A stretch of DNA of 64,000 bases. Source: Chloroflexota bacterium. GTDB taxonomy: Bacteria; Chloroflexota; Anaerolineae; Anaerolineales; Villigracilaceae. The position numbers and the translations under genes were made by a program. The notes beneath the pieces were generated by a model, which saw only the letters and a list, made by a program, of their open reading frames with translations, was not told where the DNA came from and did no database searches. Positions within the stretch are counted from its first letter, which is position 1, and the number at the start of each line of letters is the position of its first letter. Location: contig JACAEM010000010.1 in the NCBI GenBank assembly GCA_013388855.1, positions 1 through 64,000 of the forward strand. Reading direction: 5' to 3'. Of the stretch, positions 39,698 through 49,060 are shown one piece after another.

Positions 39698-42303
39698 TGT
39701 CCCTCGCCTCCCTTTTGGATTTCTGGAAACGCGACCCCGACACCACCCCCAACATCGCCGCCTGGCGGACTCTCCCTCCGCGTCCCGCACAGACGCATCC
39801 TTTCCCAGACGACTTGCCGGCTCCCCTCTCCCAAGCCTTGATCGCCGCCGGGATTCACGCCCTCTACTCCCACCAACTCGAAGCCTGGACCCACACCCGC
39901 GCCGGCGAAAACGTCATCCTTTCCACCGGCACTGCCTCCGGCAAGACGCTTGCCTACAACCTGCCGGTCTTTGCCTCGCTGCTGGAGAATGAGAATGCCC
40001 GCGCGCTCTACATCTTCCCCACGAAGGCGCTGGCACAGGACCAGTTATCCGCGTTGAGCCATCATCTGTCCATCCTGCACCCCCTCGTGCCCGACAAACG
40101 ACCCCTCATCCCATCCATCTACGATGGCGACACGCCAGCGGCGAACCGCCCTGCCATCCGGGCAAAGTCCCGCATCGTTCTCACCAACCCCGACATGCTC
40201 CACACCGGCATCCTGCCGCATCACACACAATGGCTGGACTTCTTCTCGAACCTGAAGTTCGTCGTCATTGACGAAGCGCACACCTACCGCGGAGTCTTCG
40301 GCTCGCATGTCGCCAATGTGATTCGGAGATTGAAGCGCGTCGCACGCTTTTACGGCAGTGTGCCAAAATTCATTTTGGCATCTGCCACCATCGGCAACCC
40401 GCAGGAACTCGCCGAAAAACTCATCGAAGAACCCGTCCGCCTCATTGACCATGACGGCTCTGCCCGCGGACCCCGCCACTTCCTCCTCTACAACCCGCCC
40501 CTCGTGGATGAATCCCTCGGCTTGCGAAAATCGTCCCTGCTCGAAAGCGTGCGGCTCGCGCAGGACCTGCTCCGCAACGACGTGCAAACCGTCGTCTTTG
40601 CGCGCTCGCGCAGAAGCGTGGAAATTATTTTGACCTATCTTCACCCTCCCCCATTTTCTTGGAAAATGGGGGAGGGACAGGGAGGAGGCATTCGCGGCTA
40701 CCGCTCCGGTTACCTCCCCTCCCAACGCCGCGACATCGAAAGAGGACTGCGCGACGGCACGGTCAAGACCGTCGTCGCCACCAACGCCCTCGAACTCGGC
40801 ATAGATATCGGCGGGTTGGGCGCGGCAATCCTCGTCGGCTATCCGGGCAGCGTCGCTTCAGCGAGACAGCAGGCGGGTCGGGCGGGACGCGGGCTGGAAT
40901 CCGCCGTCAGCGTGCTGGTGGCATCGGCAAATCCCCTCGATCAGTTCCTCGCGCATCATCCCGAATACTTCTTCGAGCGCTCACCCGAACAGGCGCTCAT
41001 CAATCCCAACCATCTCCTCATCCTGCTCGAACATCTGCGCTGCGCCCTGTTCGAATTGCCGTTCCAAAAAGGCGAGGGGTTTGGAGCGTTATCCGCCGAG
41101 ACCATCGAAGACTATCTCAATTTTCTGCTTTCCAATCACGAAGCGCATCTCTCCAATGACAAATACTACTGGATGGCAGACCAATACCCCGCCGCGAACA
41201 TCTCCCTGCGCTCCGCCTCACCGCAAAGCGTTGTGCTTCAAACGGACAACTCGACTTCGCTCGTTGCAGGCTCCCGACCCGTAACCATCGGCACGGTGGA
41301 TGGCGAAAGCGCAACATGGATGGTGCATCCCGGCGCCATCTACCTGCACGAGGCGCAGCAATATCTGGTGGAAGAGTTGAACCTCGCAGACCGCATCGCC
41401 CGCCTCAAACCCGTCCAAAGCGATTATTACACCGAGCCGCTCCGCCAGACCGAAGTGAAACTGTTATCCATTGCAGAAGAAGCCCCCTTACCCTCACCCC
41501 TTCGCCCCTCTCCCGATGGGAGAGGGGTTGGGGGTGAGGGATGCATCAAAGCGTGGGGGGAGCTACAAATCACCACTTACGTTGCCGCCTTCCGCAAACT
41601 CCGCTGGTACACTCACGAAACCCTCGGACAGGAACCCCTCGACCTGCCTCCCGCCGAATTGCAGACCACCGGCTACTGGCTCTCCCTCTCCGAACAGACC
41701 GTGACGCGTCTGCGCGACGCCGGCGCCTGGTCCAACGACCCGAACGATTACGGACCCGACTGGGGCAAAATCCGCGAACGCGTCCGCGCGCGCGACGGCT
41801 ACAAATGTCAGGTGTGCGGCGCGCCCGAAACCTCACGCCAGCACGATGTGCATCACAAAGTTCCGTTCCGCGCCTTCGCCTCGCGCGAGGAGGCGAACCG
41901 CCTCGAAAACCTCATCACCCTCTGCCCCTCCTGCCACAAAAAAACGGAGGCGAACGTCCGCATGAGGAGCGGACTGGCGGGGCTGGCGTATGTGCTGGGC
42001 AACCTTGCGCCGCTCTTCCTCATGTGCGACCCCTCCGACCTCGGGACGCACATCGAACCCGTCGAAAACCCGACCTTCGGCGGACCGACCGTCATCCTCT
42101 ACGACGCGGTTCCCGCCGGCATTGGCTTCAGCGAGAAACTCTTCAAACTGCACGAAGAACTCATCGCCCGCGCCTTCGAACTCGTCAGCGCCTGCCCCTG
42201 CGCCGATGGTTGTCCCTCCTGCGTGGGACCGGGCGGCGAGAACGGCTACGGCGGCAAACAGGAAGCGCTGGCGATTTTGAACATCCTGACCGGGACACAG
42301 TGA
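39697..42303 (+). CDS. MrfA/YprA-like DEAD-box helicase with DUF1998 region and inserted HNH domain
   Basis: The 868-residue protein has an SF2 helicase core: Walker A STGTASGKTLAY, DEAH in VVIDEAHTYRG, motif III SATIG, and motif VI QQAGRAGRG. The C-terminal zinc region CPCADGCPSC is typical of MrfA, a 3'-5' helicase that repairs mitomycin-type lesions. An HNH nuclease module (about 688-755) is inserted before the end: YKCQVCG, DVHHKVPF, NLITLCPSCHKK. Two palindromic repeats have been absorbed in frame (about residues 316-327 and 598-615). It overlaps the M23 stop by one base (TGATG). Confidence 0.88.
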   Translation: MSLASLLDFWKRDPDTTPNIAAWRTLPPRPAQTHPFPDDLPAPLSQALIAAGIHALYSHQLEAWTHTRAGENVILSTGTASGKTLAYNLPVFASLLENENARALYIFPTKALAQDQLSALSHHLSILHPLVPDKRPLIPSIYDGDTPAANRPAIRAKSRIVLTNPDMLHTGILPHHTQWLDFFSNLKFVVIDEAHTYRGVFGSHVANVIRRLKRVARFYGSVPKFILASATIGNPQELAEKLIEEPVRLIDHDGSARGPRHFLLYNPPLVDESLGLRKSSLLESVRLAQDLLRNDVQTVVFARSRRSVEIILTYLHPPPFSWKMGEGQGGGIRGYRSGYLPSQRRDIERGLRDGTVKTVVATNALELGIDIGGLGAAILVGYPGSVASARQQAGRAGRGLESAVSVLVASANPLDQFLAHHPEYFFERSPEQALINPNHLLILLEHLRCALFELPFQKGEGFGALSAETIEDYLNFLLSNHEAHLSNDKYYWMADQYPAANISLRSASPQSVVLQTDNSTSLVAGSRPVTIGTVDGESATWMVHPGAIYLHEAQQYLVEELNLADRIARLKPVQSDYYTEPLRQTEVKLLSIAEEAPLPSPLRPSPDGRGVGGEGCIKAWGELQITTYVAAFRKLRWYTHETLGQEPLDLPPAELQTTGYWLSLSEQTVTRLRDAGAWSNDPNDYGPDWGKIRERVRARDGYKCQVCGAPETSRQHDVHHKVPFRAFASREEANRLENLITLCPSCHKKTEANVRMRSGLAGLAYVLGNLAPLFLMCDPSDLGTHIEPVENPTFGGPTVILYDAVPAGIGFSEKLFKLHEELIARAFELVSACPCADGCPSCVGPGGENGYGGKQEALAILNILTGTQ
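40644..40676. repeat. Perfect 15-bp inverted repeat inside the helicase gene
   Basis: CCCTCCCCCATTTTC pairs perfectly with GAAAATGGGGGAGGG around TTG. It is translated as a Pro/Gly-rich insert between the helicase segments TYL and RGYRSGYL. Confidence 0.8.
41491..41540. repeat. CCCTCACCCC palindromic repeat inside the helicase gene
   Basis: CCCTCACCCC (41491-41500) and CCCCTCTCCC pair with GGGAGAGGGG and GGGGTGAGGG (41531-41540). It is the same family as the elements at 14499 and 59715, and is translated as a Pro/Arg/Gly-rich insert. Confidence 0.85.
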
Positions 42304-42366
42304 AACAAAATGTCCCTCTTGTGCGTTATAGTTACTGAAAAATCCACCCATGTGAATAGGAATTTG

Positions 42367-43182
42367 ATGATTAAGACTTTTCAAAAGATGCCTTTTGTAT
42401 TCTTGAGTACAACTCTCCTGTTTGTGACCCTCGCCTGCAACGCCTCCTTTACCGTTCTCAACCCCACAACGACACCGAATCCACCAACAGCGGCGCCTCT
42501 ACCTGCTGCAACGGCTGTGCCATTGCTCAGCCAGCAGGTGACTTTGGTCCCCCAGCCGTTTGAAGAGGTCAGTCAAAGCCCGATCTACACCATCAAATCA
42601 CAGACGCCTCAACTGACTGGCAGCGACGATCCGCGCGTGTTGGCATTCAATCAGCGGCTTACCGCGCTCATCGAACAGGAGGTGGACCTCCACCGGCAGG
42701 GCTTTTTGCAAAACCCCGTCACGCCGCTTACGAATGGAAGTTTCCTCGAGGTGACCTATACTCTTATCTCACAACACAGCGACATTTGGAGCCTCAAATT
42801 GGATTTCTCATTCTATTCGGACGGCGCGGCGCATCCTGGTCATTACAGCGGCACGGTGAATTATGATCTCGGTCAGGGCAGGGAACTTGCGCTGGGCGAC
42901 CTCTTTCTGGCGGACACGAATTATCTCGAAACGATCTCCAGCTATTGCATCGCCGAACTGGAGAAACGTGATATCGGCTTCGAGTCCGGTTTCCAGCAGG
43001 GGGCAGCGCCCACGCCGGAGAATTACAGCAAATGGAACATCGCCCCCGAAGGATTGATCATCAGTTTTGATGAATATCAGGTCGCCTCATACGCGGCAGG
43101 ACCTCAAACGATCACTATACCGTATGCCGAACTGGCATCCGTGACCGACCTGCAGGGACCGCTGGCATCCTATTTGCCGTAA
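42367..43182 (+). CDS. Lipoprotein with DUF3298/RsiV-type domain
   Basis: The 271-residue protein has a lipoprotein signal (FVFLSTTLLFVTLAC), a short Pro/Thr linker and a C-terminal domain resembling the RsiV/DUF3298 fold (LKLDFSFYSDGAAHPGHYSGTVNYDLGQG, WNIAPEGLIISFDEYQVASYAAGPQTITIPY). That domain in RsiV binds lysozyme, but ligand binding here is unproven. ATG 42367 is chosen because the signal peptide begins there and AGGA is upstream; an earlier in-frame ATG (42310) gives an atypical extension. Confidence 0.75.
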   Translation: MIKTFQKMPFVFLSTTLLFVTLACNASFTVLNPTTTPNPPTAAPLPAATAVPLLSQQVTLVPQPFEEVSQSPIYTIKSQTPQLTGSDDPRVLAFNQRLTALIEQEVDLHRQGFLQNPVTPLTNGSFLEVTYTLISQHSDIWSLKLDFSFYSDGAAHPGHYSGTVNYDLGQGRELALGDLFLADTNYLETISSYCIAELEKRDIGFESGFQQGAAPTPENYSKWNIAPEGLIISFDEYQVASYAAGPQTITIPYAELASVTDLQGPLASYLP

Positions 43183-43194
43183 CGGCTGGCGGGT

Positions 43195-43866
43195 ATGCCG
43201 ATTGATAGGATGTCGGCAGTGGCGGGATTCATCATATTGGCCGTCGGTGTCTATGATTTGACGCGCGAGTTTTTGGAGTGGTCGCGTACGCGCCGGGAGA
43301 GCGAATTCCGAAAGCAATTGCATCGGCTTGAGAATGAAAATTCCGGCGAACAGACCCTGCGCAAGCACCTGCAAAAGGGACTTGATCTGCTGTGCGATGC
43401 GCTGGATTCGCCGGGTGGGTTCGTGGTAGTGTGTCGGGGAGAAAACTTTGTGGTAACGGCGAGCAGGTTCTCGGTCTCGGTTGGAAGCGAGTTTTCCGAA
43501 TCCCTGGTGGTGTGCGAGGATGTGTCTCATCCAAAAGACGCGCAACTCGCCTCTTTTGCGTGGATCGCCCCCTCGTTCGATGGACAGACACAGGTGGCTG
43601 TAGTAGCGCTCGAGAAACCGCGTTCCCGCACGGAGTATTCGACAGGCAACCTGGAATTGCTTGTGGAGGTCGCTGACCAGATCGGTACGATCGTTTCCCT
43701 GAGCAGGCTCCAGCCGAGGCAGATTAGTCAGTTGCGGGAATTGATTACTGAATCGCAGGCGAGTGTCACCGAATTATCTTTTATCCGCAGACATATTCCC
43801 CATAAAAAGGTTACAGGATTCGCCATTTCATTTCGTTTAGGAGATAACACGACTGATAGCCCTTAA
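43195..43866 (+). CDS. Membrane-anchored GAF-like protein, possibly a remnant
   Basis: The 223-residue protein has one N-terminal membrane helix (about 7-22), a coiled coil and a GAF-like domain (about 55-180), ending without a kinase or other output domain. The N-terminus looks like the last helix of a longer sensor membrane region, so it may be the surviving part of a larger signalling protein. It lies 12 bases after the DUF3298 lipoprotein gene. Function is unknown. Confidence 0.55.
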   Translation: MPIDRMSAVAGFIILAVGVYDLTREFLEWSRTRRESEFRKQLHRLENENSGEQTLRKHLQKGLDLLCDALDSPGGFVVVCRGENFVVTASRFSVSVGSEFSESLVVCEDVSHPKDAQLASFAWIAPSFDGQTQVAVVALEKPRSRTEYSTGNLELLVEVADQIGTIVSLSRLQPRQISQLRELITESQASVTELSFIRRHIPHKKVTGFAISFRLGDNTTDSP

Positions 43867-43937
43867 ACATTGCCAGCATGGGGTAACGCAATACAATTGG
43901 GCTCAGCAGGTAATTGTTCTTGAAGGAGATTGCGGAT

Positions 43938-44258
43938 ATGAGAAAAGCCTTTTTGTTGTTGATTATAATTGCCGCCATGACGGGAACTCTGTGGCTCAAT
44001 GTGGGCGCCACCGACGATGCCTCGGTCGAAACCACCGTATATTCCAGGCAATTCACGGACGCAAAGGTTGGTGAGCATGTCTCTGCCAAATTATTGACCG
44101 CTGACGGCGCTTTGCAGGAACTGCCTTGTAGCGGGACCGAAGAGCCAGGCTATATCGTATGCCGGTTCCCGGAGGAGTACGCGGGACAGCAACTCCCCAT
44201 CCAATTGACGAGGAACAATGTCATGTTTGTATCCGTCGTCGATGTGCCGATGAAGTGA
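43938..44258 (+). CDS. Small exported protein, unknown function
   Basis: I do not recognise the family. The 106-residue protein has a signal peptide (AFLLLIIIAAMTGTLWLNVGA) and a small folded domain with a Cys pair (ELPCSGTEEPGYIVCRFP). AAGGAG lies nine bases before ATG 43938, so the longer frame from 43914 is rejected. A terminator follows it. Confidence 0.65.
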   Translation: MRKAFLLLIIIAAMTGTLWLNVGATDDASVETTVYSRQFTDAKVGEHVSAKLLTADGALQELPCSGTEEPGYIVCRFPEEYAGQQLPIQLTRNNVMFVSVVDVPMK

Positions 44259-44276
44259 TCCGCAGTCAGCGCTGAA

Positions 44277-44305
44277 AATTGCCCCGATACACGGGGCGAT
44301 TTTTG
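44277..44305 (+). terminator. Intrinsic terminator before dnaG
   Basis: AATTGCCCC pairs with GGGGCGATT (one G-U pair), followed by TTTTGTTT. It separates the small exported protein from the dnaG-rpoD operon. Confidence 0.85.
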
Positions 44306-44345
44306 TTTAACACAGGCGCCGTGCGTTTGACTCTTGCAAGCGGGT

Positions 44346-44351
44346 TATAAT
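44346..44351 (+). promoter_or_regulatory. TATAAT -10 box of dnaG-rpoD
   Basis: A perfect TATAAT ends 12 bases before the dnaG ATG at 44364, which allows a leader of only about five bases and no Shine-Dalgarno contact. Confidence 0.55.
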
Positions 44352-44363
44352 GCCGTTACGATT

Positions 44364-46271
44364 ATGTCCACCATTGATGAAGTCAAGGCTCGAATAGACA
44401 TCGTGGACCTCGTTTCGGAGGCGGGAGTCAAACTGCGACACGCGGGCAAAAACTACACGGGATTCTGTCCGTTCCACGATAACAAACACACGCCCGCCTT
44501 TGTGGTCTGGCCTGAATCAGGAACCTGGCGTTGCTTCGGTCAATGTAACGAGGGCGGCGATATCTTCAAGTTTGTGATGAAAAAAGAGGGGATCGACTTC
44601 AAGGAGGCTTTACAAAAACTCGCTGCGCGCGCTGGCGTGGAGATCAAGGAATACCAACGTGAAACGCCTCAGCAGCGTGAAGTCTACGACACCCTCCGTA
44701 AATTACTGGAGGACGCGGTCGTCTTCTATCGCAGTCATCTTTTTGCCAACAGGGAGATCCTCGCCTACCTGCGCGAAAAACGCGGACTGACCGATGCAAC
44801 CATCGAGACCTTTGGATTGGGCTATGCCCCTCCGGGGTACGACAATGTCCTCAGGCATTTTATCCAGCGCGGAGTGAAAGAGCAGGAACTCCTGGACGCG
44901 GGACTGCTTTCAGAACGCGAGGATGGCAAACGTTTCGACCGCTTCCGCCACCGCATCATGATTCCCATCCGGGACGAGAACGGGAAAATGGCAGGTTTCG
45001 GCGCCCGCATCGTGGACCCGAACGACATCCCAAAATTCCTGAACTCGCCTGAAACGCCGATCTTCTCGAAGGGACGCCTGCTCTACGGGCTGGACCGCGC
45101 TCGCAAGCCCATCCGCGCCGCCGACCAGGCGGTGATCGTTGAAGGCTATCTGGATGTTATCGCTCTGCACCAGGCGGGCTACGAGAACGTCGTCTCGCCG
45201 ATGGGGACAGCGCTGACCGAGGAGCAGCTGCGCCTGCTCAAAAGGTTCACGCGCAAGATCGTGCTGGCTCTCGACCCGGACACCGCCGGTCAAAAGGCCG
45301 TTCTGCGCGGACTCGAAGCCGCCCGCTCCGCCATGGATCGCGAGGGCGAGCTCCGGTTCGATGCACGCGGTCTGCTCCGCAACGAAGCGAGACTGCAGGC
45401 AGACCTGCGCGTCGCCTCCATGCCGGACGATCTTGACCCCGATGAGATCGTGGCGCGTGACCGTGAGGAATGGAAGAAGTTGATCGAGAACGCCAAGCCC
45501 ATCGTTGAGCATGTGATGGTCTCGCTGGCGGAGGGGAAAAACCTGAATGACCGCAGAGTGGTCAATGAAATTGCCAACCAGGTTTTGCCGCTTATTAGCG
45601 ATCTTCCCACTCCTGCCGACAGGGAATTTTTCACGCAGCGGCTGGCGCGCTTCCTGAAGGTGGATGAACGCGCCTTTATCAGCGCGCAGGCTCAAGGTCC
45701 GCGGGTGAGGCGCCCGCGACAGCAAACGGAAAAACGACAGCCCGTCGAAAAATCCACCCTGGCGGTGGCGGTTTCATCGAGTAAACTGGTCGAGGAATAT
45801 GTCATCGGTGTGCTTTTCCGAAAGCCTGAACTGCTCTACCGCCTTGACCGGCAGTTGCAGGAGTATGGGCTACTCCCGTTGAACGTGCAGGATTTCGATT
45901 TCACCGACAATCAGATGTTGTTCGGGCTGATTCGCGAATCAGTCGAGCAGGATAAGACCGAACATCATACGTTTGTTGCCGAGGCGGTGCCCGAATCCCT
46001 GCTGGGACTTTCACGCGACCTGCTCGCGCAGACCGAAAAGCTTGAACGTGTGGAAGAAAAACTGCTGGAAGAGTTGTTGCGCAGCGTGATCAAAATGCGG
46101 CGCGTGACGGCGGGCGAAAACCTCAACCAGTTGCGTTTTTTGCAGGAGGAGGCGCACCAGGCGGGCGACCTGCGCGCGGCTCCCTATACCGAGTTGGTGT
46201 TGAGAAACACGAAATTGTTAAGAGACCTCGACCAGGCGTATCGAAAAATGTCTCAGAAGCGGTTGGAATAA
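44364..46271 (+). CDS. dnaG: DNA primase
   Basis: The 635-residue protein has the CHC2 zinc finger (YTGFCPFHDNKHTPAF and RCFGQCNEGGD). The TOPRIM catalytic core follows, with VIVEGYLDVIALHQAG, LALDPDTAGQKA and an SPMGTALTEEQ segment. A C-terminal helical region should bind the helicase. The zinc motif spacing is Cys-x3-Cys rather than the common Cys-x2-Cys. It makes RNA primers for replication. An in-frame ATG at 44334 lies upstream of the TATAAT box and is unlikely. rpoD follows after 52 bases. Confidence 0.95.
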   Translation: MSTIDEVKARIDIVDLVSEAGVKLRHAGKNYTGFCPFHDNKHTPAFVVWPESGTWRCFGQCNEGGDIFKFVMKKEGIDFKEALQKLAARAGVEIKEYQRETPQQREVYDTLRKLLEDAVVFYRSHLFANREILAYLREKRGLTDATIETFGLGYAPPGYDNVLRHFIQRGVKEQELLDAGLLSEREDGKRFDRFRHRIMIPIRDENGKMAGFGARIVDPNDIPKFLNSPETPIFSKGRLLYGLDRARKPIRAADQAVIVEGYLDVIALHQAGYENVVSPMGTALTEEQLRLLKRFTRKIVLALDPDTAGQKAVLRGLEAARSAMDREGELRFDARGLLRNEARLQADLRVASMPDDLDPDEIVARDREEWKKLIENAKPIVEHVMVSLAEGKNLNDRRVVNEIANQVLPLISDLPTPADREFFTQRLARFLKVDERAFISAQAQGPRVRRPRQQTEKRQPVEKSTLAVAVSSSKLVEEYVIGVLFRKPELLYRLDRQLQEYGLLPLNVQDFDFTDNQMLFGLIRESVEQDKTEHHTFVAEAVPESLLGLSRDLLAQTEKLERVEEKLLEELLRSVIKMRRVTAGENLNQLRFLQEEAHQAGDLRAAPYTELVLRNTKLLRDLDQAYRKMSQKRLE

Positions 46272-46323
46272 GTGAAGACCGTAACAATTTATTGGCAGTA
46301 TCGTCTTGGGTAAGAAAGGGCAT

Positions 46324-47940
46324 ATGGTCGTTAAGAAAAAGCGTTCCATCATCGCAAAGGAAAAGCGAAAGACCAAGGTCCAGCCGCGTCCGCCGCGCTT
46401 GAAGCGCGTTCGATTGGAAGGGGAGACGCTCGCAGAGGATGCGCAGGTCGAGGAGAACGGATTCCACGAACTGGCACTGATTGGCGACGAAGTGGGCGAC
46501 CCCGATGCAAGCGCCCTCGCTCAACAGGAAGAAGAACTGGATGACGATCTCAATCTGAAAAGCCCCGAGGTCGCCGCGGAATTAGCTGAGGATCCCGTGC
46601 GGTTATATCTGCGCGAGATCGGTCAGGTCAAACTGCTCGATTCAGACAGTGAGTTCCGGCTGGCAACGATGATCGAAGCGAACCGTTTCATTGTTTCCCT
46701 GCGACGCCGTCCGCTCCGCAAAGGGCTCACCACCGAGTGCGCCATCTACCATTCTGTGATCTCCGAAATGCTCACTTCATGGGAGCGGCTGGTCGAAGAC
46801 GCGGAGCGCCTGCACCACGACCTGCCCGACCTTGGCTTGATGCTCACCGAGGCGCAGGCGCTTCACGCAGGCTGGGAATCGGACGCGCCCTCCTACCTGC
46901 GGGCGTTTTTGGATAACGGGATGTGGGGGACCGACTCGCTCTGGGATAACCTTGCCCGCAAATCCTACTCGGTCTTTCTCAGCCTGTACCTGCTTCCGTT
47001 TAGTTATGCGGAGTGGATACTGAAACATCTCAACCATTACCACCGCCTGCCCAACCAGCGCACAATGTACAACAAGCTCTGCGATGATGATGAATTGTCC
47101 CGCGAAATGGAAGCGGTAAAAGCGCGTGCCGCCGAAGCCAACCAGGCGCTCATCCGCGCCAACCTGCGGCTCGTGGTCAGCGTTGCTAAGCGTTACCTTG
47201 GGCGCGGTATCTCGTTCCTCGACCTGATCCAGGAAGGCAATATGGGATTGCTGCGCGCGGTCGGTAAATTCGACCCGCGCCGCGGTTTCAAGTTCAGCAC
47301 CTATGCCACATGGTGGATCCGGCAGTCCATCAACCGCTCCATCGCCGAACAGGCGCGCACCATCCGTATCCCGGTGCATTTGTTCGAGTCCATCACCCGC
47401 ATCCTGCGCGCCCAGCGGCAGTTGACGCAGGAATTAGGGCGCGACCCGACCAACGAGGAACTCGCCATGGAGGTCGGATACCTGCCCGCGTCCGACGTGC
47501 AGGCCATTCTGCGCGCTCATGCCGAGGAGACGCCTCTCCCGCCCGACCTGCAAAGCAGACTCGATACCGCCATCCAAAAGATCGACCGTGTCCTGCGCAC
47601 CGCCGAGGAACCGGTCTCCATCGATGGACCTGTGGGGGATGAGGATTCCAGTTCGTTGGGCGATTTCATCGAAGACGAGGATGCCCCCTCGCCGATGGAT
47701 TCCGCCGCCCGCCAGATGCTGCGTGAACAAGTGCAAGCCGCGCTCACTTCCCTCTCCGACCGGGAGCGCGAAGTGCTCGAACTTCGTTTTGGTCTCGTCG
47801 ATGGAAAAGATCATACACTCGAAGAGGTGAGCCGCTATTTCGATGTCACGCGCGAACGCATCCGCCAGATCGAAGCGAAGGCGCTGCGGAAGTTGCGACA
47901 TCCCTCGCGGAGCAGGCAGTTGCGGGATTATTTGGGGTGA
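46324..47940 (+). CDS. rpoD: Primary sigma factor RpoD
   Basis: The ~538-residue protein has a very basic N-terminus and region 1.2 ([21 protein letters not shown]). A non-conserved insert of about 130 residues follows, then region 2 ([36 protein letters not shown]), region 3 and region 4 with the [23 protein letters not shown]. Core -10 and -35 recognition residues are present, so it is the housekeeping sigma factor. ATG 46324 follows GAAAGGG; a TTG at 46306 is the alternative. dnaG-rpoD order matches the macromolecular-synthesis operon without rpsU. Confidence 0.95.
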   Translation: MVVKKKRSIIAKEKRKTKVQPRPPRLKRVRLEGETLAEDAQVEENGFHELALIGDEVGDPDASALAQQEEELDDDLNLKSPEVAAELAEDPVRLYLREIGQVKLLDSDSEFRLATMIEANRFIVSLRRRPLRKGLTTECAIYHSVISEMLTSWERLVEDAERLHHDLPDLGLMLTEAQALHAGWESDAPSYLRAFLDNGMWGTDSLWDNLARKSYSVFLSLYLLPFSYAEWILKHLNHYHRLPNQRTMYNKLCDDDELSREMEAVKARAAEANQALIRANLRLVVSVAKRYLGRGISFLDLIQEGNMGLLRAVGKFDPRRGFKFSTYATWWIRQSINRSIAEQARTIRIPVHLFESITRILRAQRQLTQELGRDPTNEELAMEVGYLPASDVQAILRAHAEETPLPPDLQSRLDTAIQKIDRVLRTAEEPVSIDGPVGDEDSSSLGDFIEDEDAPSPMDSAARQMLREQVQAALTSLSDREREVLELRFGLVDGKDHTLEEVSRYFDVTRERIRQIEAKALRKLRHPSRSRQLRDYLG

Positions 47941-47944
47941 TTTG

Positions 47945-47975
47945 CGGGGCATGTCTCAGACGTGCCCCGTGTTTT
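47945..47975 (+). terminator. Intrinsic terminator of dnaG-rpoD
   Basis: CGGGGCATG pairs with CGTGCCCCG (one G-U pair), followed by TGTTTTTAA, five bases after the rpoD stop codon. Confidence 0.85.
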
Positions 47976-48034
47976 TAACGCATTTTCATCAATATGACAA
48001 TTATCACCATTTTTGTGAAAAGCGGCACTTTTAC

Positions 48035-48063
48035 TTGCCCGTGAAAGTCACTTCTGTTATACT
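48035..48063 (+). promoter_or_regulatory. Promoter of the nuo operon
   Basis: TTGCCC (48035-48040) and TATACT (48058-48063) are separated by 17 bases, and TGT precedes the -10 box as an extended element. The expected start near 48070 leaves a leader of about 100 bases before nuoA. It is the best sigma-70 promoter in the window. Confidence 0.75.
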
Positions 48064-48173
48064 TCGCCGAACGTGCCATAAAGCACAAATAACGCGTCTG
48101 CCAAGGACGCTTTCCCTGAAAATACGCCTGCACCCACCATAGGTACGGTGTCGGGCTTATGTGAGGTGTCTGC

Positions 48174-48527
48174 ATGATCGAATACGTTGCAATCGGCTTG
48201 TTGATCGTGCTATCGACGCTTGTCGCGTTGATCGCGATCGGTTTGGGGTACATGTTTGGACCAAAGAAAGAATCACCAGCAAAATCGATGCCCTATGAAT
48301 CGGGTATGACTCCATACGGGGAAGGGACACGGCGCATGCCTGTCCGTTTCTATTTGATTGCGGTGTTGTTCATCCTCTTCGACATTGAAGTGGTGTTCTT
48401 CCTGCCGTGGGCGATCACCTTCCGTCAGCTTGGCTTGTTTGGGTTGATCGAGATGGTCGTCTTTATCGGCATCTTACTGGTTGGATACGTGTATGCGTGG
48501 AAGAAAGGAGCCTTGGAATGGGAGTAG
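48174..48527 (+). CDS. nuoA: NADH-quinone oxidoreductase subunit A
   Basis: The 117-residue membrane protein has three helices, and the conserved acidic segment [15 protein letters not shown] is in the second. NuoA sits at the junction of the membrane and peripheral arms near the quinone tunnel. GAGGTG precedes the ATG. It is the first gene of the complete nuoA-N operon and overlaps nuoB by ten bases. Confidence 0.95.
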   Translation: MIEYVAIGLLIVLSTLVALIAIGLGYMFGPKKESPAKSMPYESGMTPYGEGTRRMPVRFYLIAVLFILFDIEVVFFLPWAITFRQLGLFGLIEMVVFIGILLVGYVYAWKKGALEWE

Positions 48528-49012
48528 AGCAAAAACTCGGCAACATGGGTGTGGTGACCACCAAACTGGAGGAACTGGTCAATTGGTCGCGAACCAATGC
48601 CATGTGGCCCATGTTGTTTGGTCTGGCTTGCTGTGCCATCGAGATGATGGCGGCGCAGGCGTCACATTATGATATGAGCCGCTTTGGCATGGAATTGATG
48701 CGCGCCAGCCCCCGTCAATCGGATTTGATGATCGTGGCCGGGCGCGTTTCGCGCAAGATGGCACCCGTGCTGCGCCGTCTGTACGATCAGATGCCCGAAC
48801 CCAAGTGGGTGATTGCCATGGGTGATTGCGCTTCGTGCGGCGGTGTGTTCAACAATTACGCCATCGTGCAAGGTGTGGATGAGGTTGTGCCTGTGGATGT
48901 GTTTGTGGCGGGTTGCCCGCCGCGCCCTGAGGCATTGATCCACGGTGTCGTGACGCTGTACGAGAAGGTCAAGGGCGAGAAGTTCAAGGATTATGCGGTG
49001 GAACAAAAATAA
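48518..49012 (+). CDS. nuoB: NADH-quinone oxidoreductase subunit B
   Basis: The 164-residue protein carries the terminal N2 [4Fe-4S] cluster, with the tandem Cys in LACCAIEMM and further cysteines in GDCASCGG and VAGCPPRPE. This cluster hands electrons to quinone. ATG 48518, preceded by AAAGGAG, is chosen although an in-frame extension reaches back to 48407 through nuoA. Confidence 0.96.
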   Translation: MGVEQKLGNMGVVTTKLEELVNWSRTNAMWPMLFGLACCAIEMMAAQASHYDMSRFGMELMRASPRQSDLMIVAGRVSRKMAPVLRRLYDQMPEPKWVIAMGDCASCGGVFNNYAIVQGVDEVVPVDVFVAGCPPRPEALIHGVVTLYEKVKGEKFKDYAVEQK

Positions 49013-49060
49013 CGGACATGCTTCCAGCGCCGGAAACGGCGGCGGAAACATGGGTGAATT

